Below are positions 21,646 through 33,841 of a stretch of DNA of 64,000 nucleotides, piece after piece; position 1 is the stretch's first letter; every line of letters begins with the position of its first letter. A program made the position numbers and the translations under genes. The notes under the pieces are model-generated. The model did not search any database. It saw only the letters and a list, made by a program, of their open reading frames with translations, and was not told where the DNA came from. Source of the DNA: Saccharina japonica (lineage: Eukaryota; Sar; Phaeophyceae; Laminariales; Laminariaceae); the NCBI GenBank assembly GCA_008828725.1, contig MEHQ01003884.1, forward strand, positions 121,462-185,461, in the 5' to 3' direction.

Positions 21646-22181
21646 GCGCAAAATAGCGAAGAAGGAATATTTTGGGTGTCGCTGGAACCAGCTCGTAGAG
21701 CTCTTCAAGTGACCACTCTCAGAAACGGAAACGTGCCCCTCTACGGCAGTATGCATCCAGAGGGATAAAGGTTTCGGCTCTCAGGCGTGCTAGGAAAAAG
21801 GAAGCACACTTTTTGGTTAAACTGTTTTCTGCGTGGCGGGGCTCCATATACATATCCCAAACTAATTTGGAATGCCATTTGTTTAGGAAGCGTTTTTTCA
21901 TGTTTGTATCTAAGCCAGGAGCCCCTACACTACCATCAAGTAAGAAGCCTCAGAAAAAACATGGTACACCTCTTGCATGTTCAAACGTACGACCCCTACC
22001 GTCATGCGGCTCTCCAACTATGCCCCTCCCACCCGATCGCTGCTGCTCCTGCAGAACAGTGTGCGCCCCGAAGCCAAGAGCGATGGCCTGTTGACTCACT
22101 CGTTTAGGCTCGCCCCCCAACGACCCGTCCGAACACAAAATTGTAAACTGCGGCTCGCCGCTGACACTTCTGACGGTTCGC

Positions 22182-22415
22182 TGAAGTAGGATTAAAACGG
22201 GAGGACGTAACAGGACACTCCCTTGGCTTCCGATCAGGAAGGTTCAGCGTACCGATGTGACTAAGATCACGTTGAGGGACCCCGATCCAGACATCACGAC
22301 GAAGGCGGGTGCCCTCGACTCGGCGATCTCGACGGCGTGTTTCAGGAACCACCTTTTCCGGAGCAGTCCTGACCGCACGCGCAAGACCGCTAACGAGGGG
22401 CGATATCATAGGAGA
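22182..22415 (-). pseudogene. Receptor first-exon relic (epsilon)
   Basis: Read on the minus strand, this stretch aligns with receptor exon A throughout. Recognisable blocks include the GGGTGCCCTCG-(A/C)-C-GATCTCGA (AARAP) region, CCGGAGCAGTCCTGACC and CTTGGCTTCC. Indels destroy the frame and the donor is mutated (CTTCAGCGAAC in place of CTTCAGTGAGT). The 5' flank is also conserved up to about 22810 (compare 4304-4610). No further exons of this copy are found downstream on the minus strand. It is a solitary fifth receptor relic between the 3' ends of beta and gamma. Confidence 0.7.
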
Positions 22416-22849
22416 CGGCAAGGTGAGCCTTAACCCTCGGCACCGCGCTTTCTCGTGATATGAAACACGGCTCGCAACGGCCGCAAAAAAATACCACGGC
22501 GTTCATTTAAAACAAAATTAAATGTGAAAGCATCGCCTCTCTGCACGGCTTCGTACAGTTTAACGAGTATTCGTCAGAGAGCTATAGACCAAGACTTATG
22601 TGTACGTGATGTACTCGTACAGTAGTATGGAGTTGAGCCCGCAGGCACACGGTGACAAAATATATGTTGTTGGTTCATGCTTTTGCTCAGGAGAGAGCTA
22701 CGAGTACATCAGTACATAATCATGTTGGATAGTCCCACTTGATCACCGATTAGATTGCGGAAGGTCCACATGCTACATTAGCGCTATTGGTTTCTGGGGG
22801 AGGAACGTATGCGTTCCTGTTGTGAGACTGATTAAATGGTACGTTATAC

Positions 22850-23010
22850 CTTAAACTTATTTCCAAGCACAGCGACACTACACAGAGTCGTCCCAAGCAC
22901 AGCGACTTGCGTAAATCATTTCCAAGCGCAGTGTCTTCGTAGAGCAGTTCCAAGCGCCCAGCGACCAAGAGTTATTCCAAGCACGTTGACGTAAAGCATT
23001 TCAAAACAAC
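22850..23010. repeat. ~35-bp repeats, TTCCAAGCACAGCGAC
   Basis: Four to five degenerate units contain (T)TCCAAGCACAGCGAC and GTAAAGCATT. Related units with CCCAGCGCACAGCGATCTAGA recur at about 24240-24420. No function is apparent. Confidence 0.55.
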
Positions 23011-23048
23011 CCCAAGCAAAATGGCGATCACATCGGAGGGTCAAAATA

Positions 23049-23363
23049 ATGGAGTCATGTATTCAATCCGAATGTCTCAGAATTGGTATCCCAAGAGAAG
23101 TCACTTCTCTTCTTCGCTCCGGAAACCTCTTGGTATCAAGAGTGGGTCCCGAATTCCTTGCGAGTATGCCTAGAACAACCCTATCGACACCGACCCCTCC
23201 CCCCGACGCGGCCCAGACAGACGCGACGGCTCCGGTCCCGGCGTCGCCCGCGGGCTTGCCAGACTCGCTATCCAATCAGACTTTCGCGACGTGTATCGAC
23301 CCGAACACCGCTGTCGAGGAACTTGCCATGCTTTACGCCGCGACCCTGGAGAAACCGGCGTGA
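23049..23363 (+). CDS. Hypothetical small ORF, 104 aa
   Basis: An ATG-initiated frame of 104 codons has a Pro/Thr/Ala-rich middle (TPTPPPDAAQTDATAPVP) and the ending NTAVEELAMLYAATLEKPA. No known domain is recognised. Composition differs from the surrounding shadow frames, which is the only reason to list it. It could be an exon, a transposon remnant or chance. Confidence 0.2.
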   Translation: MESCIQSECLRIGIPREVTSLLRSGNLLVSRVGPEFLASMPRTTLSTPTPPPDAAQTDATAPVPASPAGLPDSLSNQTFATCIDPNTAVEELAMLYAATLEKPA

Positions 23364-24239
23364 TACTCGACGTCACGCACGTCACGGGAGCGCTCGGTAA
23401 GGACAACGTTGACCTGCCCGGGCGTTGCTATCAAGGCACACTCCCGAGGTACGAATGTGTGCTTAGTTCCGGGTTTCATGCGAGGCAGTGTTATAACCAT
23501 CCTATCGAGCGCTGGTCGTGCCCATCCAGTGTCGGGCTGGTGTGCATTTTTGCCGTGGGTGTATCACGGTGTCGACTGTCCTTCTGCGCCAGACAAGCGT
23601 TCACTCAGCACGGGGGGGGTGTACTCATGTCGTGCACGGCCGTAGTCATATGATTGTAGACCCTCGCATCCCTACAATGCCGGGACGGAGCACGTTGGGT
23701 TTTCAACAACCAGGCAGACATTGCTTGCACCAAGCGCGAAGCGCCATGAGGTATTGGGCGAGTCGCATGGAGGGTGAGCTGCACCCTGCTAAGAACCGCC
23801 TTTGAGGCGGACTTGGATATGGACGACAGCTTCAATGAGTTAATTTAATTTCTGGTGTGGCCACTTCCGGAGACAGCAATGGGTTTTACTATGTAACTGC
23901 CTCGCGGATGCCCTACCATATTAACACTACGTGATACGACCATTCCCCTTGTGCGGAGCAAAGGTTCTCCACCCCGCACAAATGGTCTACTCGACTGCCA
24001 GCCTTGGTGACCGCCAAAAACAAAAAAAAACGGCACCCTGGTTGTCTAGCTCACGCAGCGAGTGGCGTGTTGTACAGCGTCGTTGCCAACCGACGCCAAC
24101 CCAACCTATAAATATATCATATATTTATAGGGGGGGGGGGCATACCAAGCGAGAACCCCTTGCCGGCGCAGGAGGGCTCATCTAACTCAGTACTTACATT
24201 GAATGATCCACGGTAAGGAGCAAGCATGCATTCGAACTT
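23364..24239. other. Region 3' of gamma, no gene seen
   Basis: Nothing coding is supported. A block at 23657-23697 (CAATGCCGGGACGGAGCACGTTGGG) recurs at 42978-43000 in the last intron of delta (GCAATGCCGGGACGGAACACGTCGG), so a small piece of receptor 3' sequence is shared. An AT-rich perfect palindrome lies at 24105-24131. Confidence 0.35.
24105..24131. repeat. Perfect AT-rich palindrome (13-bp arms)
   Basis: CCTATAAATATAT, one C, then ATATATTTATAGG, followed by a run of G. Arms are exactly complementary with a single-base centre. It could form a cruciform, but no specific role is supported. Confidence 0.7.
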
Positions 24240-24420
24240 CCGAGCACGACGACCTACAATATTTCTTGAACTCGGCGATCTAGGATCCTCAGCGACCTAG
24301 AGTATTTCCTAGATCAGCGATCTACAGTAAAGCATTTTCCCAGAGCACTGTACCGGTAACATAGAGTTTTCCCAGCGCACAGCGATCTAGAATGTTTTTA
24401 AGCACAGCAATCAAGAGGGC
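24240..24420. repeat. AGCGATCTAGA degenerate repeats
   Basis: Units such as CAGCGACCTAGAGTATTTCC and CAGCGATCTACAGTAAAGCA repeat about five times. They are related to the 22850-23010 repeats. Confidence 0.5.
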
Positions 24421-24725
24421 CTCTGGGGTTGGGGTTAGAGGTAGGGCTAGGACTAGAGGGTTGGGCAACCAACAACCAACATCGCGCACAAAACAAAAAC
24501 AAAAACATAAATCGTCGCCGTAAGAAGTGAACCCATCGGGGTCGTCTGTCAAATATTTGCTATGGGGTATTAATTTGCCTCGCCGAAGGCACATCCAGCC
24601 AACTTGTATGCGAAAGCTTGCAGCCTACTTGCATGAGCTTGGGTGCACTTGCACGCAATCTCTGCACGCGCCATGCATGGAGCCTTGCATGACCTCGTGC
24701 ATGAACGCTTGCCCCAGCTCGAGCG

Positions 24726-27700
24726 CTAGAAACAAGTTGTGCGGCGTGCATATATCGACCCCCTGTGCCCTTGAGCTTCAGCACGGGTCATCGGAGATCT
24801 CATTTCCCCGAGAGAAACGCCCGTGATCGTTTCCAGTATGCCCTCGTCCCCATCTGACACGCGTGGCAGTGTAATCTCTGCCCCCCGTCAGAACACGCGA
24901 CGACAACGTAGCAACAGGCGGAGGGGACAACGGCGAGCCGTTCCGGGGCGGCGAAGTGAGGGAAGAAAACACATTTTCGTGAGCAGGAGACGCGTGTGTG
25001 TCGCGGTGGGGTTGGCAACCTAAACCTTCTGAAGCTCCTCGTCTAAGGAGCTCTGTACTATTAGTAAGTCAATAGTAAGCCACCCGAAACCCGATTTCGA
25101 TTAAAAAAAAAGCATTAAGAGCGCAAGCCGATGTACTTTACCTCGTAGGTATATCATCAAAACTGTTGCAAAAATACTATTTGTTGTGTATGCTAAGGGT
25201 ATCTCTTCGATATTGGGTTAAGGAGCATAATGAATAGTCAATCCGAAAAGACAAATGGCCCAAACGTGGTACTAATCCTATTGTACATAGCACGCCTCAG
25301 GGAGTTTCCAGCTTGCTTGCGAAAGACGAAATCGATAGGTGATGAACAGGCTCGTGCTGCTGCCGCACGCCACACAAGTCTTGCCTTTTGGTTACCCCGT
25401 CGAACAATAAAACGTCAGTCAATTTTCGCTTTCGCAATAATGTTCGATCCCACCGCCCAGATACAGCGTCATGAGGTCTGCCCACAACTCGCCAAGTAAA
25501 AGTAGGTGAACGTAAGCGTGAGGGAAAATGAGCCCCTGCATCAAAAACTGGAATGAGGCCCACACGTATTCCACGTTACGACTCAGAGGTCCACTACAAG
25601 AGCTGTTGATGATGAGCGGCACGGCTGTGGATCTGGCCGCTAAAAAAGGTTTCATGGTCGAGGTTGTGCAGGTGATCGTGCTGCTGATCGCTTTCCCCAT
25701 CGCCCGTGGTGCGCAGGTGTCTGCGCGTCGCGGAGCATGCGTAACGTTCGTTTTGGCACCCACCGATCTCCACGTCTTTCCTTTCCTGGCGTTGTTTCAT
25801 CGCCGGGGTTTGCTTGAACTTGGTCAGAACGTTCTGCTCAAGCATCAGGACGATTTCAGCCACTGGTGCCTCGAGAATGGTGCTTCTGCCGGCCTCATCC
25901 AGACTTGTAAAAGTGTTCCTGCGACGTTTTGGACGTATACATCAAACGGGCGCAGCAAAAAGGAAACATGAACTTCTGTGGAGGGGGGACGCGGTCCGCA
26001 TAGTGACAAGGTCCTCAATACATGATGCTCTCCACAACTTCGGTTTAGGCGCTGTAATGTACATGTTTTGTCGCAGGTAACGCCATTCTCACATTTCCTG
26101 GAATGGCAGCAATCGGTCTTGCATCTTGCTGCCGAGGTTAACCTCCTGCGGGGACGTAGGCCGAAGGTACCGATCCAAGATGCGGTTGAAGCACACAAAC
26201 TGCTCGTGCGGTTCGGCCAATGTCTGGATCGAGGCAAGATAGAAGGACGGATCGGGTTAAGTTTTCGATAGGACAAAGTTGTTGGAGTACAAGCAGGTCT
26301 CAAGCACCCCCCCGCAGTCGACGACGCGCAGCCTCGGTGTCATCCCCTCAACAAATGGGTGCGTACACGTTTCATCGTCTACTGCATGGTGCTCCAGTGT
26401 GCTGTTGGGCGGTCTGTGTACGTACAGCATATCGTCTTCTACTCTAGTCCGCACATTATATCGATTTGCTCAAGTCATTAATGTGTTCCCCGTGGTCTCT
26501 CAAAAAGGAATGTAGGGTCGCCCTTCGGGTGCCTTGTACTTGTATTGGTTGAAACCTCGTTGACTCGCGAGTTTGTAACGGCGGAATGGCGCGTGCTACA
26601 ATAGAGGTACTGTATCGTTTTTTGGCTGAAAATATTTCTGGATGACAGGGCTCCTTAGCCAAAACTCGTTAGAATCGCAGTCTCTTGCTGCAATACTTCT
26701 GATTTTATACTTAAGACCACGGGATTGTATATCGTGTATGTAGCATTTTTATTTTGCTCGAAAAAACATTTTCTGGGTGAGGTATACAGCACCTCAAGCG
26801 CGGATCTACAATATTTGACTTTTTCGTGGCACGTGTCGCGACACGTGTCGTGACATGCCGCGACACGCCACGGACGCTGCGGCGGCACGCCGCGACACGT
26901 GCCGCGGCATTTCGCGACACGCCGCGGCATGTCGCGACAAAAAGCCGCGACACGTAGGGTTAGGGTTCGGGTTCGGGTTAGGGTTAGCGACACTCACCGC
27001 GACACTCCCCGAAACACTCGCCGCGACACTCCCCGAAACACTCGCCGCGACACGTCGTGGGGTGTCGCGAGATGTCGCGACACGTGTCGCGACACGTTCC
27101 ACGAAAACGTCAGATAATGTACATCCCTTTCCTCAAGTGATCCCCCACAGAAGGTAAAACATGCATAGTGCGCCTCTACCTCCGTAGCGTGCGTCTAATG
27201 CTGCGTGGCGTATACCGTCGTATATGTGGTATGTGTGCACCAAGCCGCGTGGGTACCTTGTAAGCCACGGAGTCCATGATGAACTCCCAGCTCTCCATGC
27301 ACAAGCTTTTCCTGCAGAACTCCCCGAACATCACCGCCACCTCCCCGCCCTCCTGAGCGTAGTCGTAGACCCCTTCGTTGTCATCGACCGACTGGGACGA
27401 GTACCCCTCTACCGGAACCACGTACGTCTTTCCGACGCGGTGCCAGCCATAGTACCTAGACACGGGGACCAGAGCGCTAAAAGACACGTGGGAAGATCAA
27501 AACAAGGGCAAGGCATATACAGATGTGGGTAGAGGATTATATTGGTGGCACGATGCAAGCACGATGTTACTCCGGGAACGGGAGATATACGTACCGTGAG
27601 GAGGGTTCTGATGTTGGACTACGTGTTTTTCAAGTATTTTGAAAACAAAACTTAAATGGGGTTGGTTTTTTTTCAATCATGCAGTATCATTTGTTTTAAA

Positions 27701-30700
27701 GGTTGGACAACGGTTGAAACATTAATGGCAAAATGGTTACTCGTACGTAGATGTATATGGTGGGATGTATGGCGAAAATAGTTTTAAAAATACTACGAAG
27801 TAGAATAAGTTGGGTGTTTAAGAACCCGGCGTGAAATTACCGTGGGTGACCACCCGGCACGAATCTTAACGACTTTTGGGATATTGTTTTTTACGAGCAC
27901 CGGGAATAGATACGAAGTTGTTCAGGATATGCAGAATGTTTCTACTTTTGTTTTATTATCCAGATCGAAAACCTGTCCAGATGCATGGCCAAAATCTCTT
28001 TTGCCAAACTAAAAACGGTGTCCATAATGAGCCAACACATGATGTGTTCTTAAATAAAAGTGGCAATCGGTACCCTAGCCCAAGGTGGTAATGTTACGGT
28101 ATTCACAGCGCTACCCTATATCAACTCCCCCTAACCGGTCCCTTACCGCACCGGCCCCCTAATGCATTGCAACGTCCCCGGGACCTGAGGGCCTCAGGGG
28201 GTAGTACGCTGCATCTTCCGGACGGCCACATGTCACATGTCGTGGAAGACGTTGGTGGCGATCCGGCACCAATTACATCGAATATATATACGTCTACCTT
28301 GCCCTTTGTGCGTGTAGTGATCCCTCCGTCTACCTTCGTAAGTCCCGTCGAACGCACAAGGGAATGGCCAACACGTCCTTTCACAGCTCGACAAACGTCA
28401 ATACTTGCCGGGCACTCTCACGACAGAGGTGAACGCCGGCTCGAGGACGTTCGTTTGTGATTCCGATTGGACGCGGTAACGAGGTTGCTGCTCCTATAAA
28501 GCGTTCGACAAGGGTCTGACTAAAAACGCAAGACCGTTTTGTTTTTGCTGCCTTTGCCGTGCTGTACGCAGCAGGTCAAGCTCAGAGAAGGGGTAGAAGG
28601 GGATGTGGCAACACCCCTCAAATACTATTAGGCTCCCTATGTCTGTACAGTACGTTGAGTTACATCTAGCCTGACAGGTACCCGGTTTGTGTAAGTTACG
28701 AACGGAACCGCAAGTCCACCCCCACCAAGCAGTAGTGGTGCCCCACTTGCCTCCAGAAGAGTATATTCAACAAGCAAACGAACGAGACCATTTCCATGGA
28801 GAACTGTACGGCACGAGAGCCCTCGATCACGTTTGCTTGCAGCAGCTCCTGCACTGTCATCTGGGTCACTTTTTACAAACACGTCCAGCGTGAACGAAAT
28901 GGCGCACGAACGGAAGAAATGTAACGGTTCCACTCGGGGTTAGCAGGTGTGTACACAACTGGAACTGCGGCGGCCGTTTGGATTGGTTTCCCGGTGTCAC
29001 GTGCCGTCGTCCGAACAAGACGCAACAAAACCAATTTACAGTAGAGCAAACATGACTCAACTAAACTAATCTGGAGCTTCAACCTGAACACAGCTAGATT
29101 GCGGTTTGTTTTTGTCGGCTCTCCGGCTACAAACTGTGTTCAAGGCTATTATCAGTACTTTTCGCGGCTCTGGTGTAGAACGCCATATAGGAGCAGAACC
29201 GTGTGGATTATATGCAATTATCGGTTTGCTATCAGTTCGTCATCTTCTGGCTTGAACAGCCGGGCTTGTTTGGGCCTTCTCTGGCGCACAAACTAACCAT
29301 GGCGCACCATACAGTAGTTAACGTTTGTTTGTTCCATCAGTGTGACACGCCGTACCTACGCAAAGCAGAAGGGGTATGATCACGCGGACGATCTCGAGGC
29401 CAATGCCAAAAGTATCGTGCACTTTCATCAGTTCCAGCATGGCGAATATCGTCGGCCCAACCCCTAGAATGAGCGTGCCCTCAATCGCCCGCCTCTCGTT
29501 GAAGAAGAAGCAGCCATACACCCCCCTGCTCTCCGTAACCCAGCAAAGCGCACGGCAGTCAGGAGATCAAGCGTTCGGGTCATATCACGGAAAATAGGGT
29601 ACCCATTACTACTGTAGTAGCAGAGAGGCAAACGAGGCGAGGCTGCCTGATACCTTTGCAGTACGCAACAGGTAGGCAGTGTGCGCTGGACTAAATCTAA
29701 GCTCCCGCCGAAATCAATTCGCACAGTACCAAGACCCATAAAAACACTGCAGCGCGGCGATCGCGGCGAATCCGAGTCCGCTGCGTAGCAACGAAAAACA
29801 TTCCGTGAGTTGCGTGGTTGTGTTCGCTCCTGTAGGCTCGGACTTGTGGAACTTGGTTATGCAAAGGTCTCGGATCACAATGACTCCACAACGGACACAC
29901 GGAGAACAAATATAAAGAACGAACCAGCAGACGAGCAAACGGACAGAATACCAAAATGATGGACACTCCTGTATGCAACTCGCAATGAAATGTGTGCCTA
30001 TATGCAAAAACAAAACACGGCCCCGCGCTTGACGGGGAAAATGGGCAAGGCTGCCTGATACATGCCGTAGGCCGTGTGATTGCTTAATACCTGGTAAACG
30101 ATAAACAAAACGAAATTCCGCCGCATTCCAAGCACAAAACGAAACAACTGCGGCAAGGCGACCGCGGCCAACTCAAGACGGCAGGCGGTGAAACAAGCCC
30201 CACGAGGTAGACTAATCTCCCCCGATTTCGTAAAAGTCAGGTTTGGGGAAATCGGGACGTACTTCTCTTGCAATACATTGCAGATGCCCACACGACAGGC
30301 AGTACACAACAGGTAGATTCATTTACTTATGGGAGCCTGTCGTACGCACCCCGGAATAAGGAGGGAGTTTTCCTTTAGACAATAATCTGCCTCACATAAG
30401 TCTTCCCAGGTTCCTAACAAAATAATCCCTATACCCCAAAAAAGGATATTGACACATACATACTACAGTGTAACACACTAAAGAGAGTAGACAACTAAAT
30501 GCAATGCCGTGTCATCGCCCTGGATACTACAGGCACGAAACGCCAGGAATCCAGATATATATATATGCGTTCGAAGACATAATCCCAAGAAAAACAAGGA
30601 ATGTTGTCCATTATGGCCAAGTGTGAGAATTTTCCAGAAAACGTGTCGAATCATACGCTCTTTTCCCTTGGCATGCACGCGGGCATGACGACGGGAAACG

Positions 30701-33700
30701 CTCCCATGTCTGTACGAGCCATACCCACAAGACTCACGAGCAGAACCGTTGTACCTTCCGTAGCGTTCCGGCATGTTGTACCAGACGAGCAAGGCAGCAA
30801 CGGCGATGACAGTCCCTATCACCACCGACATCTTCAAGATGTTGTTCCCCTTGACGTATCGGGCGTATTTCAGCCGGTAGCGCGTGTTGTAAGCAACCAC
30901 GAGTTGAATCGCGCGAAGGCAGTACGGAACCATAAATACCGCGAAACCTTCGAGCGAGAAAGGCGGGGGGGGGGGGCAACGGCCGGCGAGACGAAGCAAA
31001 TAGGTTCACCCGAGCGCTTGCCGTTGAACACGCCCCACGCACTTCACAAATTGCCCGAATGTACGTGTGCCTCGATAGCGCCTCCTTCAAAGGTGCCCGT
31101 GTGATTCACTATGGTGATTCATTGCGTCAGCACTACTACAGTACCTCCTACCGGGCTACCATTCTCCCTGTGCGTTTCCTCCGCGTACGTTTTGAGCAAA
31201 TACCACTGCGTCCCACATTGTTTGTCGTTTTTCATTTACTTACATGGGAGTGAAACTTCCATGATGTTATTTTACATTCGAAGAAGTAAACGTTCTTCCA
31301 TTACTTCCATGAAAGTGGTTTTACTTTCATGGAAGTAATTTTGTTTTACTTCCATGAAGGTAAATAGTAAATTGGCTTATGTGGAAACTATCATGGAAGC
31401 AAACTGCATCACACTTCCATGGTTCCGTGGAAGTTTCCGTTTGAAGAGGACTTTCGGCCACTAGACAGGCCCAGTGTGGTTCAGAGCTGCGCGCTACACG
31501 GTTTTTAATATCGCGTTTATAGTTGGTCCATATTTTGGTAATCGGGATGGGCCCACTTTGGGTGGGACGGTGTACCAACTGGGAGCAGGGGGTGAATCCA
31601 TGCCCTCGCTTCCATGTTTTACTTCCATGGAAGTACAATATTAACTTGCTTCACAATTTAATCACATGGAATTGAAAACACTCTCATCAATGGGAGAAAA
31701 TGTATTTCCATGAAAAAATAAATAAAAACGCGGAAGTAAATTTTACTTCCATGGAAGTAAAAAAACTCTTTCGTGGAAGTAAGTTTAAAGTGAAAACAAC
31801 TTTCGTGGAACCTTTCATAGAAGTAACCTCAAAATTCAAATAATGTGGTAGATCGCGGGTAGGCGGGGGGAAATTCGCATATATTGTCACGGGGAACCGA
31901 CCAAGAGTATCCTTCCCGCAGTGAGCTTCGAAACGCAGCGAAGTCCTGTTCTTGCCAAATGGCCTCGGCCAAGGCTACTACAGCAGTGCGAAGCGACCAG
32001 GCCCCGGCGAGATAAGTAGCGGGTAGTGCACCGTCGCCCCCAACGACAGGCGGGCTTGATCCATCCTGACCATAAAATCTCAACACAAGAGTACGACGTG
32101 TTTATACACCGAAACATGTCGACGATCGGTCGTAGATGGGGCTGCTGGTGGTCGCTTTCAAAGTTGTGGCATACCAGGTTATTGATTGTGCTTGGTACTC
32201 GATACAGCAGGTATGATGACGGTTTCATATATTAGGGAGTCCATGTACTTGGTGAGGTTTTATTGAGGTATAAATGAGTGCCTGGTTTCTCCCCTCTGAC
32301 TTGACTTGCGCGACTTCGCCTCGATGGTGTCCTGCGAGGTCCGACGATAATATATATACTTAACTACGTGGTTTATGTCTACATGAGGAGCGCTCCAGCT
32401 CGCTGGCCCTGCTCGCCTGTGCTAGGCCCCGTCATGCGCCCGAGGCCGTATCAATACGCTATAGCGAGTCATTGTCGTTCATGATCTCGGGTTGCTTGGG
32501 GTATGAGGCAGTGCGAGGGTGGCTTCTTTCACGTCGATATGGATGCCGTGGAGTTTGAAAGATGGAAAACGGTGCAGCTGATGGGAGTTGTCGACAAGCT
32601 GTATGCCGAGCGCTTCGTTCTGGTTAAACGCATAGTGAACTCTGAAGCTTGGGCTGCGCGTACTGGACGGGTTGCCGTGCTTGCGAACGAGAGGGCTCGT
32701 CTCAACGAGGTGGATTTTCGTATCAACTCGGCTCAGCACCACTTCAAGTGGCGGCAAGAGGTAGTCCACCCGATACGGCCGCGGCAACAGCGTGCCGCCT
32801 CGGCCAGACGTGATCTGGCGCTGGTGGACCCGCTTGCTGCTCGAGGCACGAGCAACGTAGGCGAGCAGCGGCAGCAGCAGCAGCCGGAGCAGCAGCAGCA
32901 GCATGACGACGCGATGGATGGGGCTGCAGACACTGTGATGCAGCTGACAGAGCTTCGCGAGCAGGTGGAGGAGATGAGGAGAGAGTTAGCAGCAGCGAAG
33001 ATGGCAGCCCTTCGGAGGAAGATGATAGCGAAGCTGCGTGCCACGCCGAGCGGGGCCCAGCGCGCTGACTCGGAGAGGACAGCGGCAGAGCAGAGGAGGA
33101 CAACAGCAGTTGGGACGACAGTGCGGCAACAAGGGCAGGAGGCCCACGCAAGCACGTTGGCCACTGCTGTAAACCATACCCGCTCTACGTCCACCCCCGA
33201 ACTTGATGAGGAAGCGACGAGAGGAAAAAAAGGAGAAGATATAGGTGACGAGGACAGAGAAGAAGAACAAGCTGAGGATCTTAGTGGAGTGCAGACCTCT
33301 CGGAGCGGCAGCAGTGCACAGGATGGGCAGGAGGCCCTTCCGCAGCCGCTTCTGATTGAGAGACGCCCCTTTGAGCCGGTTTGTTGGGTGATCCCGGGTG
33401 CGCTAGTAGAGCAGGTGGCTCTGTCTCCTCGCCACTTTGAAACCCACCCACCCCGCGGCGACGAAGAAACCGTCACACGCGGAAGAGAAAGAGGTCGGAG
33501 AGATGGTTTTATGTGCGAGTGGAAGGGGGTCTCTGGAGGAGGAGCATATAGTAGGAGATGGAGAGGACGGCGTTGGGGTGGGCAAGGAGCAGGAGCATCA
33601 GCCGTTGCCACCGCCGCTGCCGCCACCGCCGCCCCTACCGCCGCCTCCGCCACCGCCCGCGGAAGGCACAAGTGCAGACCTCGAGAGGAAGCAGCACGCC

Positions 33701-33810
33701 CTGGTAGTGGCGAGCCGTTTGGTGCTGGCACACGGAGCCCTGTTATCATTCGAGCAACGGAAAGAGGAGGAAGAGGAGGAGAAGGAAGAGGAGGAGAAGG
33801 AAGAGGAGGA

Positions 33811-33841
<31 letters not shown>

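Larger units (their letters stand above)
19495..21760. mobile_element. R1-type element with nested MITEs
   Basis: It starts GACGCGTGTGCTACG, with R1 sequence to CTCCTTA at 19571. It is then interrupted by two G-family MITEs (19572-20401, 20406-20782) and resumes at 20786 with ACCCAAACTCGTCGGAG, as in other R1 copies. The right end near 21735-21760 is only weakly R1-like, so this boundary is uncertain. The resumed part holds a minus-strand ATG frame of 141 codons (21007-21432) of unknown nature. Confidence 0.45.
26583..27200. mobile_element. R1 element, copy 2
   Basis: It begins GGCGCGTGCTACAATAGAGG and ends GCCTCTACCTCCGTAGCGTGCGTC. It contains TTTTTTGGCTGAAAATATTT and GGGCTCCTTAGCCAAAACTC, matching copy 1, and TATACTTAAGACCA, the empty site for MITE G-a. 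Its right half is occupied by the TGTCGCGACA array. It lies in the gamma intron between exons E and F. Confidence 0.55.

Noticed and set aside
24597..24725. Peptide from LHELGCTCTQSLHAPCMEPC-like repeats on the plus strand.
   Set aside because: The sequence is a GCATG/CTTGCA-rich repeat overlapping the 3' end of gamma on the opposite strand.
32733..33749. 338-codon minus-strand ORF opposite the Gag-like ORF.
   Set aside because: Shadow of the Gln/Glu-rich plus-strand ORF (poly-Cys/Ser from CAG and GAG repeats); the plus frame is the one matching between elements A and B.
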